A DNA stretch of 64,000 nt from Chitinophaga barathri (lineage in GTDB: Bacteria; Bacteroidota; Bacteroidia; Chitinophagales; Chitinophagaceae), in the NCBI RefSeq assembly GCF_003807585.1, contig NZ_RMBX01000010.1:248001-312000 (forward strand). The letters are read 5' to 3'. Under the pieces are notes generated by a model. The model made no database searches and was not told where the DNA came from. It worked only from the letters and a program-made list of their open reading frames with translations. Shown piece by piece: positions 51,235-61,900 of this stretch; position 1 is the first letter of the stretch; each line of letters starts with the position of its first letter. The translations under genes were made by a program, and so were the position numbers.

Positions 51235-51999
51235 TTATTCATCTTCGAACATCAGCGGGGCGTTTTCTACCGCCGGTTTTTTACGGCGTTTGTCCAGCGT
51301 GTAATAAAAGAACAGCCGGATGGTGTGGTTCCTGTTGTAACTCTGCCCGCCCGCATTCTGCTGGAACACCAGCATGTACCCGCAATCGTAGCTCCATCCT
51401 TTACCGATATTCTGGCGGATGCCGCCAAAAAGCCTCACCTGGTCAAAGGTATTATAGACGATCGATTTCCCGAACTGTATGAGCACTTCATTGGCAAAAC
51501 TCAACTGCGGTACCCGGGGTTTGCTGCTCAGCGGCACCCCGATGCTGATCAGGTAACGCAGCCTGTCCGAAAAGGCAAATTTGCCGGTGCTCTGGTCGTT
51601 CTCTATCACTTCCCGCCAGCGGTGCTCGTTGCGGAAGCGGTTCAGTATGCCCACTTTCCCGATGGCGGAACTGTAGATCACCTGCTCGTAGAGGCGGTTC
51701 TCGTCCGCGAATGTGCTCCAGCCCTCGCGGGTGGGCGCCAGCCACATATGCGCGTAACCCGCTACCAGCGAGAGATTGTCCGTCACCCAATAACTCGCTC
51801 CGCCCCTCACGAAATAAAAGCTCGGGTCCGCAAGGTAGTTGTTGCGCCGCACATGTACATCGGCAATGCTTCCCCAGCGGTCGCTCAAACGCATGGTGCT
51901 GTTTACGGACACCCATACCTGCTGCTGGTCATTGACCTGCTTTTGAGCGGCCACCCGCAGGCAGCAAATCAATAAAGGAATGAATAAACAATAACGCAT
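51235..51999 (-). CDS. DUF2490 outer-membrane-like beta-barrel protein
   Basis: 254 residues from the ATG at 51999 (MRYCLFIPLLICCLRVAAQ signal peptide); open frame extends upstream but without a better start. The body matches DUF2490: QQVWVSVNSTMRLSDRWGSIADVHVRRN, YFVRGGASYWVTDNLSLVAGYAHMW and RNEHRWREVIEND, with alternating strands to a C-terminal beta strand. Function unknown. It follows the DUF2141 gene on the same strand after about 70 bases. Confidence 0.82.
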   Translation of the reverse strand: MRYCLFIPLLICCLRVAAQKQVNDQQQVWVSVNSTMRLSDRWGSIADVHVRRNNYLADPSFYFVRGGASYWVTDNLSLVAGYAHMWLAPTREGWSTFADENRLYEQVIYSSAIGKVGILNRFRNEHRWREVIENDQSTGKFAFSDRLRYLISIGVPLSSKPRVPQLSFANEVLIQFGKSIVYNTFDQVRLFGGIRQNIGKGWSYDCGYMLVFQQNAGGQSYNRNHTIRLFFYYTLDKRRKKPAVENAPLMFEDE

Positions 52000-52068
52000 A
52001 AGCGGAATTCCGGCCACTGGATTAACAACTATAGGGGGTAAATGGTTGTGGCGATCCTTCCACAATAA

Positions 52069-52500
52069 CTATTTCAGTTTGATGATGAGGGTCTTGTTTT
52101 CCCCGTTCACTTCAAAGGCCGCTTCCTTAAAATCAGCCGGCCGCATAGCAGGCGTTACGTTGTTGGAGAAGCCGTATTTTTCTTTGGGTTTGCCTACGAC
52201 GGAAAGGTCCAGGTCTTCGTTCCCGTTCTCGTCCAGGAAAGTGGAAATGGCGTAGGTGCCGCTGGGCACTTTGTCAAAATCCACGGTGATCTCGCTCTGG
52301 TCCTTTACCGGCACAATCTTTACCAGCGCCGTTTTCCGTGGTTTCATAAAAGTCTCCTGGTCCGTATACCAGCCGATATACAGTTTGCCTGCTTTATTAT
52401 CCAGGTTAGTGACTTTTATTTTGTATTGAGCCTGCGCAAAGGCGGATGAGGCTGTGAAAAATAAACAGGCAAAGCTGAGGGTAAAGAGTTTCCGGGTCAT
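52069..52500 (-). CDS. DUF2141 family secreted protein
   Basis: 143 residues, signal peptide ending SAFAQ. The DUF2141 core is KLYIGWYTDQETFMKPRKTA, DFDKVPSGTYAISTFLDENGNEDLD and PKEKYGFSNNV, with a C-terminal FEVNGENKTLIIKLK strand. The family is common in Bacteroidota and of unknown function. On the same strand as the DUF2490 gene that follows. Confidence 0.88.
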   Translation of the reverse strand: MTRKLFTLSFACLFFTASSAFAQAQYKIKVTNLDNKAGKLYIGWYTDQETFMKPRKTALVKIVPVKDQSEITVDFDKVPSGTYAISTFLDENGNEDLDLSVVGKPKEKYGFSNNVTPAMRPADFKEAAFEVNGENKTLIIKLK

Positions 52501-52589
52501 GGTTTCTTTTATGGATATACGTCGAAAATATTGTACCAGTTTGTATGGTCTGCGTTTTGTGGGAGGTTCTGTAACTAAAAACCCATTTT

Positions 52590-53006
52590 ATGGCAAAGTA
52601 TTCAGAAAAAGCGGGTGACAAGGTGGAGCGCGCGATGCATGAAATGAAGGAAGGAAAGTTGAAGATGGGCCGGAGCGGCAAAAAAGTGACCAGCCGTAAA
52701 CAGGCGATCGCCATCGGCCTCAGCGAAGCCCGTGAAGAAGGCGCCAAGGTGCCCAAAAAAGCGGCTGCCCGGAAAGGAGGTGCTAAAAAGGCGGCGGCAA
52801 AAGGAGGAACCAGGAAAAAGACTGCTGGTAAAAAAGCCGCTACCCGCAAAGGCGCCGCAAAAAAAGCGGCCACAAAAGGCAGAACAAGAACAACAGCATT
52901 AAAGGCCGCTACCAAAAGCGCCACCCGTAAAACCGCTACCAAAAAAGCAGGTGCTAAAAAGTCAACAGCCAAACGCGCTACGCGTAAAAGAGCGGCACAT
53001 GCCTGA
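52590..53006 (+). CDS. DUF6496 protein with histone-H1-like Lys/Ala/Arg tail
   Basis: 138 residues. The N-terminal about 45 residues (MAKYSEKAGDKVERAMHEMK and SGKKVTSRKQAIAIGLSEAR) match DUF6496. The rest is a low-complexity tail built of repeats such as KKAAAKGG, TRKGAAKKAATK and TRKTATKK, with almost only K, A, R, T and G. It looks like the DNA-binding tail of histone H1 and of the bacterial AlgP/HU-type proteins, so nonspecific DNA binding is likely. It is divergent from the DUF2141 gene. Confidence 0.85.
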   Translation: MAKYSEKAGDKVERAMHEMKEGKLKMGRSGKKVTSRKQAIAIGLSEAREEGAKVPKKAAARKGGAKKAAAKGGTRKKTAGKKAATRKGAAKKAATKGRTRTTALKAATKSATRKTATKKAGAKKSTAKRATRKRAAHA

Positions 53007-53102
53007 TAAGCCGCCAGGCGATCCATTGCCGGAATACGGCTTATGCCCGGAAATCATCTCCGGCAGTAAAATATACCGCCGCGTACCGCTGAGCAATGTC
53101 TG

Positions 53103-53137
53103 ATATCCCGGGCGGCTGTAACGCCCGCCCGGGATAT
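53103..53137. terminator. Strong hairpin between convergent genes
   Basis: ATATCCCGGGCGG (53103-53115) pairs perfectly with CCGCCCGGGATAT (53125-53137). No T-run, but its place between convergent genes suggests a bidirectional stop. Confidence 0.6.
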
Positions 53138-53152
53138 TGACTGTAAAAGGTA

Positions 53153-54064
53153 TCATCCCTTCGGGATAAAACAGATCAGCGGAATGGTGACGATAAACAG
53201 GTATACAAACCAGTGATAGGTCTTATCATCATCCTTCGGCGACTTGTACAGCCACAGCCGCAGCGCCACCCACCAATGCCAGAGCACCTCCCCGATCACG
53301 ATACCGGTGAGCAGTTTGTTGCTGAAGATCTCCTGCACGCCCGTCTGCGTCAGCAAAATGCAGAAATATACCAGCGGTGAGAACAGGAAAAAGTAAACGC
53401 TCAGCAGTATTCTCGCAGTGGTGTCACCCACGGCAAGCGGCAGCGTTTTACGGCCCATAATGGCATCGCCCACCTGGTCGCGCATATCCTGCAAAGGCAG
53501 GCCCAGACCGGCCCACAGGCTGATCACGATAATGTAGGCCCATACATTCCCGTTCACCGGTTCCACGATATTCCATTCCGCCGCCAGCAGGGTGACCGTA
53601 CCCAGCGAAATACACACCACGTTTTTGGTGAACCAGTGATTGCTGAAACCCCATTTGCACAGCATCTGCGTGACGATCATCCAGGCGATGGCCAGCCAGA
53701 GCAATTGCAGGCATACCGCCACGATGAGGAACAGGATGCTGTATACCACAAACCGTTTCCTGGTTTCGGCTTCCGTCACCAAACCCTGTACCAGCGGCCT
53801 GTCTGGCTTGTTGATGCGGTCCTCTTCGATAGAGTTCACCTGGTTGGCGATGCAGAAGGTGAGGATGTACAGGATGGTGTAAAGCAGGGAAAAGACGAAA
53901 TACAGCGGGAAATCGTCTACCGGTTTGTTGTGGTAAACCCAGGCGCTGGTGAAGGTGATGAGGCAGGGGATCACCGTATCCCAGATGTCGTTGTTGATGA
54001 AGCGCCAAATGATGTAGAGCTCCCTTACAGAAGCGGTTACTGCCGATTTACATAGGTAGATCAT
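53153..54064 (-). CDS. UbiA-family prenyltransferase
   Basis: 303 residues, about eight transmembrane helices. Both Asp-rich motifs of UbiA enzymes are present: CIANQVNSIEEDRINKPDRP (N..xxE.D form, about 72-90) and LQDMRDQVGDAIMGRKTLPL (near 193-210). It should join a prenyl chain to an acceptor in the inner membrane. No gene for a quinone, heme or chlorophyll pathway is next to it, so the substrate is unknown. It stands alone, divergent from nothing: the kinase gene behind it is on the same strand. Confidence 0.85.
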   Translation of the reverse strand: MIYLCKSAVTASVRELYIIWRFINNDIWDTVIPCLITFTSAWVYHNKPVDDFPLYFVFSLLYTILYILTFCIANQVNSIEEDRINKPDRPLVQGLVTEAETRKRFVVYSILFLIVAVCLQLLWLAIAWMIVTQMLCKWGFSNHWFTKNVVCISLGTVTLLAAEWNIVEPVNGNVWAYIIVISLWAGLGLPLQDMRDQVGDAIMGRKTLPLAVGDTTARILLSVYFFLFSPLVYFCILLTQTGVQEIFSNKLLTGIVIGEVLWHWWVALRLWLYKSPKDDDKTYHWFVYLFIVTIPLICFIPKG

Positions 54065-54159
54065 AAAACTGTTAACTCAGGTGGAGAATAAAAGACTGTC
54101 CTCCTCTAAAATTAATCAATTTTAGCAGCAAAAGGGGGTGATTATTGCGCGGGTTGGGC

Positions 54160-55902
54160 TTATCCGGCTACCTGTTTAAAACGGGCGGGCAGGTATTTTT
54201 CCAGCAGTTTGTGAAGATCGGCGTAGAGGAAGGGTTTCACGAGATAGTCATTTGCACCGGCCTGTATCATTTCTTCGCGTGCTTCGTTGAAAGCGTCTCC
54301 GGACGCGATGATCACGGGTATATGCCGGAACGCTGGCATGGCGCGCACGCGGGTGAGTACGTCTTTGCCCTGTATACCGGGCAGGTGGGAATCTGTTATC
54401 ACCAGGTCCGGATGAGTGCCTTCCAGCAGCGTGAGGCCTTCTTCCCCACTGTCTGCCAGGATCGTTTCCGCACCTGCTTCCGACAGGAATTTGCGGATCA
54501 CATGGCCGCTGAACAGGTCGTCTTCGATGATGAGCACTTTATAACCGCTGAACTCTCCGGCTCTCGGCATAATGCTGCCGGTCTCGGTAAGCTGCGCCAC
54601 GGCTGGCTTCAGCGGGATGTGGAACCTGAACTGGATCTGCTCTCCCTTGTTTTCCACGACGATCTTGCCGCCCAGCAGCTCCACGAGGTGCCGGGTGATC
54701 TGCAACCCAAGGCCGGTGCCTTCCACCTGGCTGTTGCGCTCCGCCTCAAAAGGCTGGAACACTTTGTCCAGCTGCTCGGCCCGCAGATGCCCTTCGTTTT
54801 TCACATAACAGTACAGCTGTTGGTCTTTCTGCTGGAAACGCACTTCCACGCTGGATCCGGGCGTGGCGAACTTCACGGCGTTGCTCAGCAGGTTGTTGAT
54901 GATCTTGGTGATGAAAATATGATCGGTCTGGATGTATTCGGGAATAGTAGGGTCTATGGCCAATTGTATGCGCACCTTGCGGGTGGCGGCCACATACCGG
55001 TTGAGGGCCACGCAGCTTTCCACGCTTTCCCGCAGGCTGATGCCTTCCAGTACCGGCTCACCGTATTTGCCTGATTCGATCTTCGCCATGTCCAGCACAT
55101 TGTTGATGATCTCACGGGAAAGGAAACTGGCGGCGTAGAGATAATTGATGTCCTGCTGCAGCTCCGGATCGTCTATCTGCTGTTTGCGGCTATGCAGCAG
55201 TTGCGCGATGCCGAACACGGCGTTCAGCGGGGTCCTGATCTCATGGCTGGTTTCGCGGAGGAACTTGGATTTGGCGGCGTTTGCTTCCTTCAGGGCGCTC
55301 AGCAACTGCTGGTTTTCTTTCAGGAACATATCATTCTGCCGGATGATAAAAAACGTTACGTAAGCCATCAGCGCAAGCATACCTATCCAGCAGCCCATCT
55401 TCACGATCGGTACGATGCCGGGCACCATGTACATGGGTTGTACTATGTTAAAATAGTCATTGGCCTGAACGGCTACGATCAGGAAAATGGCGCAGGCCAT
55501 GGAGATCAGCCTTACTTTCAGGTTCTTGAATACGAGGAACGAAGCCCCGATCAGGAAGGTGAACAGGAATGCGGTGATCAGTTCGATAGGCATCGCATTG
55601 CCCAGGATGGAGCCGAAATATATACCAAAAGTGCAGTGGATCAGTAATGTGGCCACGCTGGCGGCGTTGTGACGGCGGTAATGGTTGAGGGTGATTACGC
55701 CGGCAAAGCAGCACATCTCCAGGATGGAGGGGATCAGTATCAGCAGGCTGTGGGTGTACCAGTAAAGGAACGCACTAACGAGGCCCACCATAAAGGCGGT
55801 CAATAAAGATAGCGTGTTGATGATAACGATGGAACGCCTCGCCCTGGAATCTCCCACTTCTGCTGTACCTGCGTTCAGTATCCTTTGTATAAGTTTTTTC
55901 AT
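54160..55902 (-). CDS. Hybrid sensor histidine kinase with receiver domain
   Basis: 580 residues from the ATG at 55902 (a GTG at 55935 is less likely). Six or so transmembrane helices (about 20-200), a HisKA domain with SHEIRTPLNAVFGIAQLL (His near 219), a HATPase domain with NNLLSNAVKFATPGS and EGTGLGLQITRHLVELLGG, and a C-terminal receiver (about 455-575) with acidic IIEDDLF, phospho-Asp in VITDSHLPGI (near 500) and YLVKPF. The membrane region (FLYWYTHSLLILIPSILEMCCFAGVITLNHYRR) is probably a sensor. No separate response regulator is adjacent. It is divergent from the SusC-like gene. Confidence 0.9.
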   Translation of the reverse strand: MKKLIQRILNAGTAEVGDSRARRSIVIINTLSLLTAFMVGLVSAFLYWYTHSLLILIPSILEMCCFAGVITLNHYRRHNAASVATLLIHCTFGIYFGSILGNAMPIELITAFLFTFLIGASFLVFKNLKVRLISMACAIFLIVAVQANDYFNIVQPMYMVPGIVPIVKMGCWIGMLALMAYVTFFIIRQNDMFLKENQQLLSALKEANAAKSKFLRETSHEIRTPLNAVFGIAQLLHSRKQQIDDPELQQDINYLYAASFLSREIINNVLDMAKIESGKYGEPVLEGISLRESVESCVALNRYVAATRKVRIQLAIDPTIPEYIQTDHIFITKIINNLLSNAVKFATPGSSVEVRFQQKDQQLYCYVKNEGHLRAEQLDKVFQPFEAERNSQVEGTGLGLQITRHLVELLGGKIVVENKGEQIQFRFHIPLKPAVAQLTETGSIMPRAGEFSGYKVLIIEDDLFSGHVIRKFLSEAGAETILADSGEEGLTLLEGTHPDLVITDSHLPGIQGKDVLTRVRAMPAFRHIPVIIASGDAFNEAREEMIQAGANDYLVKPFLYADLHKLLEKYLPARFKQVAG

Positions 55903-56418
55903 CTTGAGCCGGTTATTCGGGATTGCGGTTTTCACGTCTGGAATACGGGTTACTGGAATCTGGTCCTTTTTGTCAAGCTAATAAAACAGTTGTAGTGGCA
56001 ATCCGTTACAAGATACGAAACAGGGTTAAAATCATGAAATTAATATCAGAACCGCCCTTCCCCACCCCGGAAATACTATTTTACCCCGGATCAACTCCGC
56101 CTCAAGTCCGCATCATCTCCGCTTATCCTTCGACTATCCTTTACTTTCCGCTTATCTTCCCTTCAAACGTGCGATAAGGTAATATTACATCATGAATGAA
56201 TATTGTTATACCGTAACTAATTAAATATCAATAAATAATGCTTTGTTCTGTTGGCGCGTAAAAATGGATTATTGCATTATTAACAGGTTATTTATCCCAG
56301 CCCTCTTTAAAACCTGCCTATTCATTTCCGGAGCAAGCCCTGTTTTAGATCCTTAAAAAAATCCTTTCCCTCTTATGGAATTTTCACCGGGCGTACATCC
56401 TTCCCCAAACCGGTATGT
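55903..56418. other. Divergent intergenic region with 11-base array D
   Basis: 516 bases between the kinase and SusC-like genes. It holds array D (56091-56167) and an AT-rich stretch (56168-56340), which may contain the promoter of the SusC/macroglobulin operon. No gene recognised. Confidence 0.6.
56091..56167. repeat. 11-base periodic array D
   Basis: Seven consecutive 11-base units: TCAACTCCGCC, TCAAGTCCGCA, TCATCTCCGCT, TATCCTTCGAC, TATCCTTTACT, TTCCGCTTATC, TTCCCTTCAAA. The phrase drifts along the array but the period holds. It lies in the regulatory region of the SusC/macroglobulin operon. Confidence 0.85.
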
Positions 56419-58929
56419 ATGATCCGACTTTTATTCCTGTCCCTCTTTTTACCCTCCTGCCTTTTTGCCCAGGAATCCAAAGACTACCTTGCCCTGATCC
56501 GTGAAGACGCCGCCGTCCATCCCGCTGTGGATTCGGCAAGAGACATGCGGCTGGCCACCCTCCGGCTTTTTAAAAGACATAGCCTCTACTCCGAAGTAAA
56601 AGCCGTGCGTATCCGCAACGGCAAACTGGAATTTGTGCGCAACGAGATGCTGCGCCTCACCCTGGGGGGCACCTACAGCGCCGGTTATACCTTCAAACGC
56701 GCCGGTGCTTTACCAACCCTCCAGCAGGATTATGCACAAGGCCGCGGCGGACCGGGCGGGCTCACCTGGCGCGGTGCGGAGACCGGCGAGATGTTCAGCT
56801 ACGGCCCTGCCCTTTCATCGCTCGAATATGATGGAAGTGTCTATCCCTATGATGCGGACGGACGGCTGGTGCCCTCCGGCTCAGGCAACGGCAGACCCGC
56901 CAAAGCGTATGGCAACAACCTGCTGCGCAACGGCTCGTTGTTCAACCAGTCCTTCAGCCTCAGCGGCGATCTGAACTCCGTGACCGGGAACATCCTGACC
57001 TTCAACGTACGGCTGGGCCACAGCAACGAACAGCTGATCCTGCCGGAAAACCGCAACACCAGCAGGCAGCTGGACGTCAAACTGAACGCGCACATCCGGA
57101 GACTGGAGCTGCGCACGGCTTACCTGCTGCACGAAGACAATTTTACCAATTCCTCCCGGAACGGTTTCCTGCAAAGGGTATACAGGAACGCCCTGCTCAC
57201 CCCCGCCAGCTTTGACAATAACTATGGCAGCATGGCACCCGCTTATGGCGGCAATGCGGACAATCCCCGTTTCCTGCTGGAAAACAACGGGCATTATTTC
57301 CGCCGCCAGCAGCAGGGCACGCTGGGATTGCTGCTGCGCACGGGCAGTTTTAACCTCAAAGCGGTACAGTCCTACGAAGACGTCAACGAAAAAGCCAATG
57401 AGAGTTACATGCCCGGCACGGCAGGTTTTCCCGCCGGGGCCATTACGCTCCGCGATAAACACGACAGGGCTTATTTCCTGCAAACGGAAGCGAGGTATTA
57501 CCTACCGCGCAACAACTCTGATTTTAACATGGAAGCCAGCGCCACGTATGTATTTACGGACAACCACAGCACAACAGGCTACCGCCTTGCCGCCATGGAA
57601 TATGATTACCGGCGCAGTGCGGGAAACCTCACGCTGCAATACGACATCAAATACAACGACGGCAATAAAATACGCGCGGGCCTTGAGTTAGGCGCGTTTT
57701 CCTATTTCTCCAATACCACGAAGGACAACAACCTGTTCACCCCTATGCTGAACGGGTATTTTATTTTCAACGACTACAACGAAAGCCGCCTGGAGCTGAA
57801 AGCAAACCTCTCCTACCGCCAGACCGCCACGGAACTGCCGGTGAACAATTCCCTCGCGTATGCAAACCTCCTGCGGTATCCCGTGGAGCAGGTCAACCGT
57901 TATCTTCCCAATACCGAAGTGGATGGATTTGACGGGCTGAACCTCACCAAAATACGCTCCTGGAGCGCGGGCGCTTCGGTTATGTATAAAAATTACGTAC
58001 GGTTCACCGCTGACATATTCCGCCAGCAGACCCTGCATGACGTATTCCCCCTGGCGGTGGGCGACCGGCTGGAGCTAAGGAATGCCGGCAGCCATCTCCG
58101 CAAAGGCATAGAACTGGAGCTGGAAAAAATGAGTTCGTACCGGAACAATGCATTTAACACCAGTTTCTCCGCTTCCTTCACCACCTGGAAACATACGGTC
58201 ACGGCCGTTGAAAACGGGTATGACTACACGCCGCTGGCGGGGTTCAGCGATGTGTACAAGGTGATGGCCAAAGACCAGCCATTTGGCGCCATCATGGGCA
58301 GCGCCTGGCTGCGCGATGGCTCCGGCCGCGTGGTGATAGACACTGATGGTTTCCCTACGGTGGCTCCCGGGCCGAAAATAATCGGCAATCCCATCCCCGA
58401 CTTTATCGTCAAACTTGAGGATCATTTCAGTTATAAGAAGATCAGCCTGCGCAGCACCTTCGAATGGCGTAAAGGCGGTGATGTGTGGAACGGCACCGCC
58501 GCTGTACTGGATTATTATGGGCGCTCCGCCCAAACAGGCGAACAACGGAATACCAGCGGCTACATTTTCCCCGGCGTGACGGCGGACGGGCATCCGAACA
58601 CAATCCCGGTAGAATTCTACAACCCGCTGCGGCCGCTGGATCAGAACCGCTGGGTACGTTACGGCTTTGGCGGCGTGGCGGAAGATTATATCGAAAAAGG
58701 CGATTGTATCCGGTTGCGGACCGCGGAACTGTCCTACTACTGGAACCTGAAAAAGATCATCAGGAAAATAACACTCAGCGCGTCTGTGGGCAATATCATC
58801 CTCTGGAAAACATATTCAGGCTCCGATCCGGACCTCCTGCTGTTCGACCAGCCGAATACCGCCGGGCTGGACTTCTTCCAGCTGCCTTCTCTTCAAACCT
58901 ATGGTATGCATCTTTCCCTTCAATTCTGA
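56419..58929 (+). CDS. SusC-like outer-membrane beta-barrel lacking plug domain
   Basis: 836 residues, signal peptide MIRLLFLSLFLPSCLFAQ. After only about 50 residues (SKDYLALIREDAAVHPAVDS) the sequence enters strands typical of the SusC barrel: EFVRNEMLRLTLGGTYSAGYTF, GEMFSYGPALSSLEYDGS, NNLLRNGSLFNQSFSLSGD, later GSAWLRDGSGRVVIDTDGFPT and IGNPIPDFIVKLEDHFSYKK, then RLRTAELSYYW and a C-terminal aromatic (LSLQF). No CarboxypepD_reg-like domain, Ton box or plug is present; these occupy the first 250 or so residues of a normal SusC. The missing parts are found inside the next gene, which starts 4 bases after this stop. No SusD follows. It should form a pore in the outer membrane. Confidence 0.9.
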   Translation: MIRLLFLSLFLPSCLFAQESKDYLALIREDAAVHPAVDSARDMRLATLRLFKRHSLYSEVKAVRIRNGKLEFVRNEMLRLTLGGTYSAGYTFKRAGALPTLQQDYAQGRGGPGGLTWRGAETGEMFSYGPALSSLEYDGSVYPYDADGRLVPSGSGNGRPAKAYGNNLLRNGSLFNQSFSLSGDLNSVTGNILTFNVRLGHSNEQLILPENRNTSRQLDVKLNAHIRRLELRTAYLLHEDNFTNSSRNGFLQRVYRNALLTPASFDNNYGSMAPAYGGNADNPRFLLENNGHYFRRQQQGTLGLLLRTGSFNLKAVQSYEDVNEKANESYMPGTAGFPAGAITLRDKHDRAYFLQTEARYYLPRNNSDFNMEASATYVFTDNHSTTGYRLAAMEYDYRRSAGNLTLQYDIKYNDGNKIRAGLELGAFSYFSNTTKDNNLFTPMLNGYFIFNDYNESRLELKANLSYRQTATELPVNNSLAYANLLRYPVEQVNRYLPNTEVDGFDGLNLTKIRSWSAGASVMYKNYVRFTADIFRQQTLHDVFPLAVGDRLELRNAGSHLRKGIELELEKMSSYRNNAFNTSFSASFTTWKHTVTAVENGYDYTPLAGFSDVYKVMAKDQPFGAIMGSAWLRDGSGRVVIDTDGFPTVAPGPKIIGNPIPDFIVKLEDHFSYKKISLRSTFEWRKGGDVWNGTAAVLDYYGRSAQTGEQRNTSGYIFPGVTADGHPNTIPVEFYNPLRPLDQNRWVRYGFGGVAEDYIEKGDCIRLRTAELSYYWNLKKIIRKITLSASVGNIILWKTYSGSDPDLLLFDQPNTAGLDFFQLPSLQTYGMHLSLQF

Positions 58930-58933
58930 ACTT

Positions 58934-61900
58934 ATGAAACACTGCTTATTTTTAATCCTGCTCGCCATTTTTATACAACGCCCGGCTCATGCACAATTGT
59001 CGGAGTACAGGGGAATGAAGGAAAAAGTATATGTGCACACCAGCCATGTGTATTACAAACCCGGCGAAACGATGTTCTTTAAAGTATACGTGGTGAAAGC
59101 CAATACGCACCGGCCTTCCGGTGTGAGCGGCGTGGTGCATGTGGATATACTGGCGCCATCCGGCAACGTGGTGCAACAGCTGAAACTGGGTGTAAAAGAC
59201 GGTTACGCTGAAGGTTCCTATGATTTCACGACCACCGCGCCCGGCGGTGTGTACAGGCTGCGGGCCTATACCGCCTGGATGCAGAATGAAAAAGAAAGCC
59301 GCTGGTTCACCAAAGAGATCACCCTGCACCGGGTGGTGGCGCCCCGCGTGCTAATGCAGCTGGAGTTTCCGGGAAAAGGATATGGCCCCGGCAGTGAAGT
59401 GACGGCGGACTTTACCATGCGTAACCTGGCCGGCAAACCCATCACACAACATCCCACCAAATATACGGTGATGCTGGACGGAACATCCGCCGGCAGCGGA
59501 AACTTCAATACAGACAAAGACGGCAAAGCAAAAATAAAGTTCCGCCTGCCTGAAACGCTGGCGTCCGGTAATGGTTTACTGAATGTGACCGTACAATATG
59601 ACGCATATACCGAATCCATCTCCCGGAGCATTCCCATTGTGCTGAATAAGATAGACCTGCAGTTTATGCCCGAAGGCGGCACCTTTGTGGAAGGTATTAC
59701 AGGCGTTGTAGCTTTCAGGGCCGTGAATGAATTTGGCAAAGCAGCGGATGTAAAAGGCGTCATTACAGACTCCGGGGTTAATATGGTGGCGGAGTTCAGC
59801 AGTTATCACTTTGGGATGGGGAAATTTTCCTTTACACCGCAGCCCGGCCACCAGTATGTGGCGCACATTACTTCCCCCAAAGGGATCGACCAGCGGTATC
59901 CCCTGCCGGTGGCCGCAAAAGAAGGGCTGGCCATGCATTTCAGCCGGGACGCTAAAGGCTTGCTGCTTACTTTACATTCCACCCACAGGCAGCGTGTCCG
60001 CATAGCGGGTTTCAGCAAGGATGTCTTACATTTTGAACAAACCGTCGATGTGGATGCGGGCAAAACGGATATGCTGGTGGATACTACCGGTTTCCCCGCG
60101 GGCATCGCGCGGTTTACGGCATTGAATGCTGCCGGGCTGCCGCTGGCGGAAAGAGTAGTGTTCCTGCAGATGAACAAAAAACTGCGCGTTACGCTTACGC
60201 CGGATAAAACATCTTATCTCCCCCGCGAAAAAGTGACCCTGAAAATAAAGACTGAAAATGCCGGTAAACAGCCCATTCCGGCGAACCTCTCCCTCTCCGT
60301 GATAGATGACAAACTCTGGACCTTCGCGGACGATAAACAGGATCATATCCTGTCGTGGCTGCTCATGAGCTCCGAGCTGAGCGGCAAGGTGGAGGAACCG
60401 CTTTTTTATTTCAAAGACGATGAGCCCAAAGCCCTGCCCGCCCTTGACCTGGTGATGCTCACGCATGGTTACCGTTATTTTGAATACACCAGGGAAGTGG
60501 AAGACAGCGGCCGGCTGCGCTACCTGCCGGAACAGTCGAATGTGCTCAACGGTGTGTTGCAGAACACGCTCAAAGAGCCTGTAGCGGGCGGCGTATATCT
60601 CGTGAATGCAAGGAATTCCGGCAGGAACGATAAAGTGGCGTATATGGAAACGGGGAAAGACGGCACATTTTATTTCTCCGGTCTTGAGCCGCAACAAACC
60701 TACTTTGTGGTGGCGGGCTCTTTTAAAAAAGGGGAAAAGGTACAGGTGAATATCACCAGCAACGGTATCGGAGCCGTGCCTTTGCGAAAGCCCGTTCCGG
60801 AAATAACAGCGATCCCTTCCCGAGCCGATACAATAGGCCCCCTGGAGGCAATTGCGGCAGGCACAGCTGTGGTAGAGCCGCCTTCCCCCTTAAACCGGCT
60901 GGACGGCCGTTCGCAAAACCTGGAAGAAGTAGTGGTAGTAGCGATGGGCATGCAGCAATCTAAAAGAACGCTGAGCGGCTGCGTATCGATCGTAACAACC
61001 ACGGACCTGACCACACAATCCACGGTGACGCAGCAACTGGCGGGCCTTATGCCGGGTGTGCAGGTGGTTCAGCAGGCCAATCCCGGCGCTGGAGATAAAA
61101 TATTGCTCAGGGGGCAGTCCACGTTCTCCGGCAACAACAGCCCGCTGGTGATCCTGGATGGCGTGCCCGTGTCTATGGACAATATGCGGATGGACCCGAA
61201 TGAAATCAACAACATCACCGTGATGAAGGACCAGGCCGCGGTAGCAATATATGGCTCCCGTGCGGTGAACGGCGTCATCATTATCGAATCTAAAAGATGG
61301 ATACAGAAATATATCCGGCTGAACCTATACAAGCCTTCGTATTACACCACGCAGGAAATATGGCAGAACCTCCCGGTGTTTGCCCTGGCCAAAAAATTCT
61401 ATACGCCGGTGTACACTTCCACGGAAGCTGCCGTGAGAGATGATTTCAGGGAAACTATTTACTGGAACCCGGTGTTGCAAACGGACCGGAATGGCGAGGC
61501 CACCGTCAGCTTTTATAACTCCGATGCCACCACTACATTCAGGGCTATTGCCGAAGGCATTGGTTATACCGGTGCGCCGGGCCGTGCGGAGCTGACTTAC
61601 AACGCAGCGCATGCGCTGGCAATGGACGCGAAAATGCCGCCGGCCTTTACCGTGGGCGATAAGGTACTGATGCCGCTGAACCTGAAAAACAACGGCCCTT
61701 CGCCGATGACGCTGCATGCGGTGATAATAGCGCCGGCAACGGTACAGGTGACCGGCACCGGGCAGGCGGCCGTGTTAAGGATAGATGACAAATATGGGCT
61801 GAACCAGCAGGAGTTTGATCTTACGCTGGAAGCGGGCGGCAGTAAACAGGTATATATCGGCGTGGAGGCATTAAAGGCCCGTAAAGAAACTATGCTCATC

